Positions 20,356-23,365 of a DNA stretch of 23,365 nucleotides are shown in pieces; position 1 is the first letter of the stretch, and each line of letters starts with the position of its first letter. A program made the position numbers and the translations under genes. This DNA comes from an uncultured Oscillospiraceae bacterium. Its GTDB lineage: Bacteria > Bacillota > Clostridia > Oscillospirales > Oscillospiraceae. The notes under the pieces were generated by a model. That model did not search any database and was not told the origin of the DNA. It saw only the letters and a list, made by a program, of their open reading frames with translations. The stretch lies in NCBI GenBank assembly GCA_937915075.1, contig CALDMA010000086.1, positions 1 through 23,365 of the forward strand, in the 5' to 3' direction.

Positions 20356-20515
20356 CGCCTTCCTCGCCGCCCACCGCCAGCAGCACGCCCAGCGTCACCA
20401 GCTCCGCGCCCAGGACGATCACGCCCCAGGCCACGCTCAGCAGGCCCACGCCCACGGCGATGGCCGCCAGCCCCGCCAGCACCAGCGCCGTCACGGCGTT
20501 CTCATGCTTTCTCAT
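20339..20515 (-). CDS. Small membrane protein between terminase and portal
   Basis: An ATG at 20515, preceded by AGGAGGACGG, opens a 58-residue frame. It has two hydrophobic helices (TALVLAGLAAIAVGVGLLSV at about 9-28 and GVIVLGAELVTLGVLLAV at 31-48), then an acidic tail GGEEGGERDD. Its stop lies inside the portal start. Tiny membrane proteins at this position occur in clostridial phages and have no established job that I know. Confidence 0.7.
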   Translation of the reverse strand: MRKHENAVTALVLAGLAAIAVGVGLLSVAWGVIVLGAELVTLGVLLAVGGEEGGERDD

Positions 20516-20535
20516 GTCCCGTCCTCCTATCTCGT

Positions 20536-22350
20536 TCACATCGACCACGCCCCGCTTTGCAGCCGGTCCGCCAGCGTGGGGTTGTCCCGCCGCCGAAGGG
20601 CCAGCGTCAGCGCGTCCATGCACGCCGCCAGCGGGTCTATGCGCTCCGTGTCGTCCTTGTGCTTCTTGCTCAGCCGGCTGTCGCCGTTGCCGTTCACGGT
20701 CTCCACGGCGTTGGCCAGGCACCACATGGCCAGCGGGCTCTCCTCGATCACCAGCTTTCCCTGCACCAGCAGATCCCGGAAGCCCTTGACCGCCAGGTTC
20801 TGCCCGGAGCAGGACTGATAGATCTCCACGCAAAAGTCCTCGTTGCTCCGCCGGTCGTTCATGCCGATGGCCAGGTCCGTGGCGTTGTGACCGTCATAGC
20901 CGGTCTGCACGATGCGCCAGCCGTGGTCCTTCTCGCCCGCTGCCAGCCACTCATCCACCCAGCTGTTCTCCGTCACCGCCCCCGGCGTTACCGTCACATA
21001 GCCGCCCGCCGCCCAGGCCTTATAGGGCACGCGGTCCGTCTTTTCGTGGCGCTCCACGCCCTCCGCGGGCATGAAGCCCTGCATCTTCACGGCCACCACG
21101 CCGCCCTCCAGCAGCCACACCGCCGCCGCGCCGGTCAGGTCTACCCGCTTGCCCAGGTCAAACCCGCCCCAGCAGGCTTTGCCGTCCGTCATCGCCGCGA
21201 AGGTCTCCCGGCTGACCTGGGCGGCCCTGGCCTTGGCCAGCTGCATCTCGTCCAGGTAGCGGTTCACCGCGCCGGCCTGCCATCGGTCCATCCGGCGCGT
21301 AAGGAAGTTGCGGATCTTGTAGGGATCGTTGAAGCTGTAGGCCGTAGTGTGCTCGCTGCGGATCTCGTCCAGCAGGTACCTGGCGTACTCGCTGCCATAG
21401 CGCAGGCATGGATTGGCCTTGGCCCAGCAGCTCTCGTCGTGGGGGTTGTCTCCGTCGTCGATCTCCCGTATCATCACGCAGTAGGTCTCGTCCATGGGGA
21501 TCTCGCGGCGCAGCATGGCCTTCAGGTTCAGCTCCTCTGTGTAGCAGGGCTTCCGCTGCGCGTCGTCGCCCGCCGTGGTGATGCAGTCCAGCAGAGCCTG
21601 CGGCCTCTTGCCGAAGCCGGATTTACCGATGTCGTAGATCTCCGAGGTCAGATGCGCGTGGTACTCGTCTACCACGAAATAGCTGGGCGCGCCGGAGTCC
21701 TTGTTCTTGGTCTCCTTGCTCAGCGCCCGCATGAAGCCGCCCCGCGTCAGATGCACCACCGGATTGCTCCGTGGGATCCGCAGCCACTTCCGTATGCTGG
21801 GGCTGGCCTGGGCAATTTTCTTGGCGTCGCCGAACACCCGCATAGCCTGCCCCCGGTCCACCGCCGCGCACTCCACCTCCGGCTCCATCTCGAACCGGGC
21901 CGCCTCCGGGTGGCCCGGAGGGTAAATGGCGTCGGCGCACATATGGTACAGGCACTGCCCGGACTTCTCCGTGCTCTTGTAGTTGCCCCGCGCCCGCTTG
22001 CTGTAGCTCACCTTGAAGCGGCGGGCCCCGGTGTCCCGGTGCACCCAGCCGTATAGGTTGCTCAGGTCAAACACCTGCCAGGGCTCCAGCGCGATGGGCT
22101 TGCCCGCGTCCACACCGCGCACCTGGATGCAGTGGTTGAACCACCGCAGTATGCGGTCCGCCCTGGTCACGTCGAACACATAGGGGAAGCCCTCCGTGTC
22201 CTGCCGCTTCAGGTCGTCCAGGAACCGCTGGCACGCCAGCACCTCATACTGGCCGCACTGCTCGCGCAGCCGGCCCCGCACCACCTGCTTGGCGTACACG
22301 GCGGCGGGGTGGTGCTGCCCTGTCTGCCGCGCCGGTCTCTCGTTGGCCAT
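20536..22350 (-). CDS. Large terminase subunit (Terminase_1, HK97-like)
   Basis: The 604-residue packaging motor has an N-terminal ATPase. It shows EPWQVFDLSNLYGW (adenine-binding region, 89-102), a deviant Walker A SKRARGNYKST (117-127) and Walker B VVDE (226-229). The C-terminal nuclease includes GGFDLGKRVDLTG (D398) and ERIDPLAACMDALTLALRR near the end. The length suits the family. It starts at ATG 22350 with the same 18-bp initiation sequence as the DGR fibre. A strong stem-loop followed by TTTGTTTT ends just before that start. Confidence 0.95.
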   Translation of the reverse strand: MANERPARQTGQHHPAAVYAKQVVRGRLREQCGQYEVLACQRFLDDLKRQDTEGFPYVFDVTRADRILRWFNHCIQVRGVDAGKPIALEPWQVFDLSNLYGWVHRDTGARRFKVSYSKRARGNYKSTEKSGQCLYHMCADAIYPPGHPEAARFEMEPEVECAAVDRGQAMRVFGDAKKIAQASPSIRKWLRIPRSNPVVHLTRGGFMRALSKETKNKDSGAPSYFVVDEYHAHLTSEIYDIGKSGFGKRPQALLDCITTAGDDAQRKPCYTEELNLKAMLRREIPMDETYCVMIREIDDGDNPHDESCWAKANPCLRYGSEYARYLLDEIRSEHTTAYSFNDPYKIRNFLTRRMDRWQAGAVNRYLDEMQLAKARAAQVSRETFAAMTDGKACWGGFDLGKRVDLTGAAAVWLLEGGVVAVKMQGFMPAEGVERHEKTDRVPYKAWAAGGYVTVTPGAVTENSWVDEWLAAGEKDHGWRIVQTGYDGHNATDLAIGMNDRRSNEDFCVEIYQSCSGQNLAVKGFRDLLVQGKLVIEESPLAMWCLANAVETVNGNGDSRLSKKHKDDTERIDPLAACMDALTLALRRRDNPTLADRLQSGAWSM

Positions 22351-22368
22351 GTCTCACTCCTAAAACAA

Positions 22369-22408
22369 AGCGCCGGAGCCGCCCCACTGTGGGGATGGCT
22401 CCGGCGTT
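22369..22408 (-). terminator. Stem-loop with U-rich tail ahead of the large terminase
   Basis: CGCCGGAGCC at 22371-22380 pairs with GGCTCCGGCG at 22397-22406, with one added wobble and A-T pair. An inner CCCCA/TGGGG stem fills the loop. On the minus strand the stem is followed by CTTTGTTTTAGGAG, a U-rich tail running straight into the terminase ribosome binding site. It can work as an attenuator between the two terminase genes. Confidence 0.65.
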
Positions 22409-22432
22409 ATACGCTCCGACCTAATTTCTGCC

Positions 22433-22453
22433 CGGTGTCCTAAACGGACACCG
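22433..22453. repeat. GTGTCC hairpin after the small terminase gene
   Basis: CGGTGTCC at 22433-22440 pairs with GGACACCG at 22446-22453 around TAAAC. It begins 2 bp after the stop of the small terminase and shares its core with hairpins at 1480, 11364 and 16319. Confidence 0.6.
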
Positions 22454-22454
22454 C

Positions 22455-22916
22455 CTATATTCCAAACAGATCCGCGTCCGGATCCACCGCCGCGGCGCCG
22501 CTGCGCTTCTTGGCCAGCTGGGCACGCCCGCCGGGCGTCAAGCCCAGGTCCTTGGCGTAGCCCAGGATGCTTTTCTCCAGCTTCCCCAGCTCCGCCATGA
22601 TGGCCGCCGCGTCTTTCACGTCCAGGCCCTTCTTCCGGGCCGCCCGCTGCAGCTTGTCCCGCCGGCTCAGCTGCAAACAGTAGATGCCCAGGATCTCCGT
22701 GTCCATGCTGTCCAGCAGCAGCACGTTGTCCATCCTCCCCAGGATGTCCGCCCAGTACTGCCGCGCCGCCCTGTCCGCCTTCAGGATGGGCGGCGGCGCG
22801 TCCGGCGTCAGCTCCACGCCGCTGTTCAGCTCGCCCTCGGCCTCCAGCCGGAGCGCCTGCTCCTCCGGGCCCATGTGCCCGGTCATATTCTCCGCTGCTT
22901 TCGCTCTTGCCGGCAT
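22455..22916 (-). CDS. Small terminase subunit (P27 family-like)
   Basis: I use ATG 22916 because AGGAGGTG lies 7 nt upstream; the frame opens further but loses any sense there. The 153-residue protein includes ILKADRAARQYWADILGRMD, NVLLLDSMDTEILGIYCLQL and EKSILGYAKDLGLTPGGRAQ. This is the P27/Terminase_4 signature, with the L-G-L-T-P-xx-R motif near the C-terminus. It recognises the packaging start on phage DNA and loads the large subunit. Confidence 0.9.
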   Translation of the reverse strand: MPARAKAAENMTGHMGPEEQALRLEAEGELNSGVELTPDAPPPILKADRAARQYWADILGRMDNVLLLDSMDTEILGIYCLQLSRRDKLQRAARKKGLDVKDAAAIMAELGKLEKSILGYAKDLGLTPGGRAQLAKKRSGAAAVDPDADLFGI

Positions 22917-23365
22917 CGCCGCACCTCCTGTCCTGTGTCTTCGGCGAAGGTCTGCCAGGCGCCCGGCGTTGCCGCCGGGTACCCGGTAAAAGGAAGAAAA
23001 GAAGGAAAACCCATCGAGCCGCCGTCCACTCGGCCCGACATCCGGGCAGCTGTCCACGCTGCCCAGCCATCCGAGCAGTCGTCCGCACCGCCCGGCACAC
23101 CCTCGCCGCCTTATTCCGTTTCCGTCCGCCGCCCGCGGCCTCGGTCCGCTGTCTCCATGCCCATCCTGTCGTTTCGCACCCGGCCAGCATCCTCCATGTC
23201 CGGCCTGCTGTTTCTGCACCGGCCAGGACGCCTACGTCAGTACCCCGCGCATCAGCGCAGGCCTTCGACGCCCCAGCCGGTCTACTCGCTCCACCCTCCG
23301 CCGCCGGATCCGCCCAGCCTTTCCAGCGCCCGAACTCCGAAGCCGGACTTTTTCTCTCAAAAGAG
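22917..23365. other. GC-rich stretch upstream of the terminase genes, no gene recognised
   Basis: These 449 bp carry no reading frame I can support on either strand. Imperfect direct repeats are visible. One is a 28-29-bp unit beginning GTCCAC/GTCCGC from about 23024 to 23095. The other is a pair about 39 bp apart at 23156-23187 and 23195-23225. A CCCGGCG/CGCCGGG hairpin lies at 22962-22979, next to a purine-rich run at 22987-23009. The late promoter or packaging site might be here, but I see no clear consensus. Confidence 0.5.

Noticed and set aside
19141..22056. A 971-codon rightward open frame opposite portal and terminase
   Set aside because: It is antisense to clearly recognisable portal and large-terminase genes, has a His/Arg/Ala/Pro-rich composition and no domain pattern. 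Such shadows are common in GC-rich DNA.
1..23365. CRISPR arrays, insertion sequences or rRNA genes
   Set aside because: I saw no regular short repeats with spacers, no transposase and no rRNA-like sequence. The only repeats are TR/VR, the att arms, the 1706-1740 pair, hairpins and the imperfect repeats at the right end.

Overview
This window looks like most of a temperate tailed phage with HK97-type capsid and packaging genes, a probably non-contractile (siphovirus-like) tail, and a GC-rich Gram-positive host. The GGAGG-type ribosome binding sites, tightly coupled genes, zinc-ribbon integrase and TcdE/phi-Cp1-like holin suggest a gut clostridium of the Oscillospiraceae type. That taxonomic guess is inference from gene style, since I could not search a database.

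Layout. Positions 1-3602 read rightward and form the lysogeny and accessory arm. It holds the end of a small unidentified (possibly regulatory) protein, a palindromic operator and strong promoter with a terminator-like leader, and a coupled pair of genes (NYN-domain nuclease, then a double zinc-ribbon TM2 membrane protein). A 43-residue antisense microprotein, a membrane-anchored helix-turn-helix regulator and a tyrosine integrase follow. Positions 3561-3807 look like an intact attP: a tRNA 3'-end fragment flanked on both sides by a 16-bp direct repeat. Its place between integrase and lysis genes suggests a circularised or free phage, or tandem prophages, rather than a single prophage end.

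Everything from 22916 down to 3844 reads leftward as a late block. The order is small terminase, large terminase, a small membrane protein, portal, ClpP-type protease, major capsid, an SH3-like protein, head-tail connectors, tail terminator, tail tube and tail chaperones (probable frameshift pair). Then come tape measure, distal tail and baseplate-like proteins, a tail fibre, a reverse transcriptase, a chitin-binding-like protein, a 56-residue protein, holin and amidase endolysin. Hairpins with a shared GTGTCC/GGACAC core sit at several junctions.

The highlight is a diversity-generating retroelement (DGR) at about 5779-9289. It comprises a 592-residue fibre with a C-terminal lectin-like domain, a 143-bp variable repeat (VR, 7525-7667), a 143-bp template repeat (TR, 7164-7306) and a DGR-type reverse transcriptase. 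VR and TR differ at 17 sites, 15 of them at template adenines. The reverse transcriptase has YMDN where YxDD is usual, and no accessory avd gene is visible. The predicted role is to diversify the fibre tip and so host-receptor binding.
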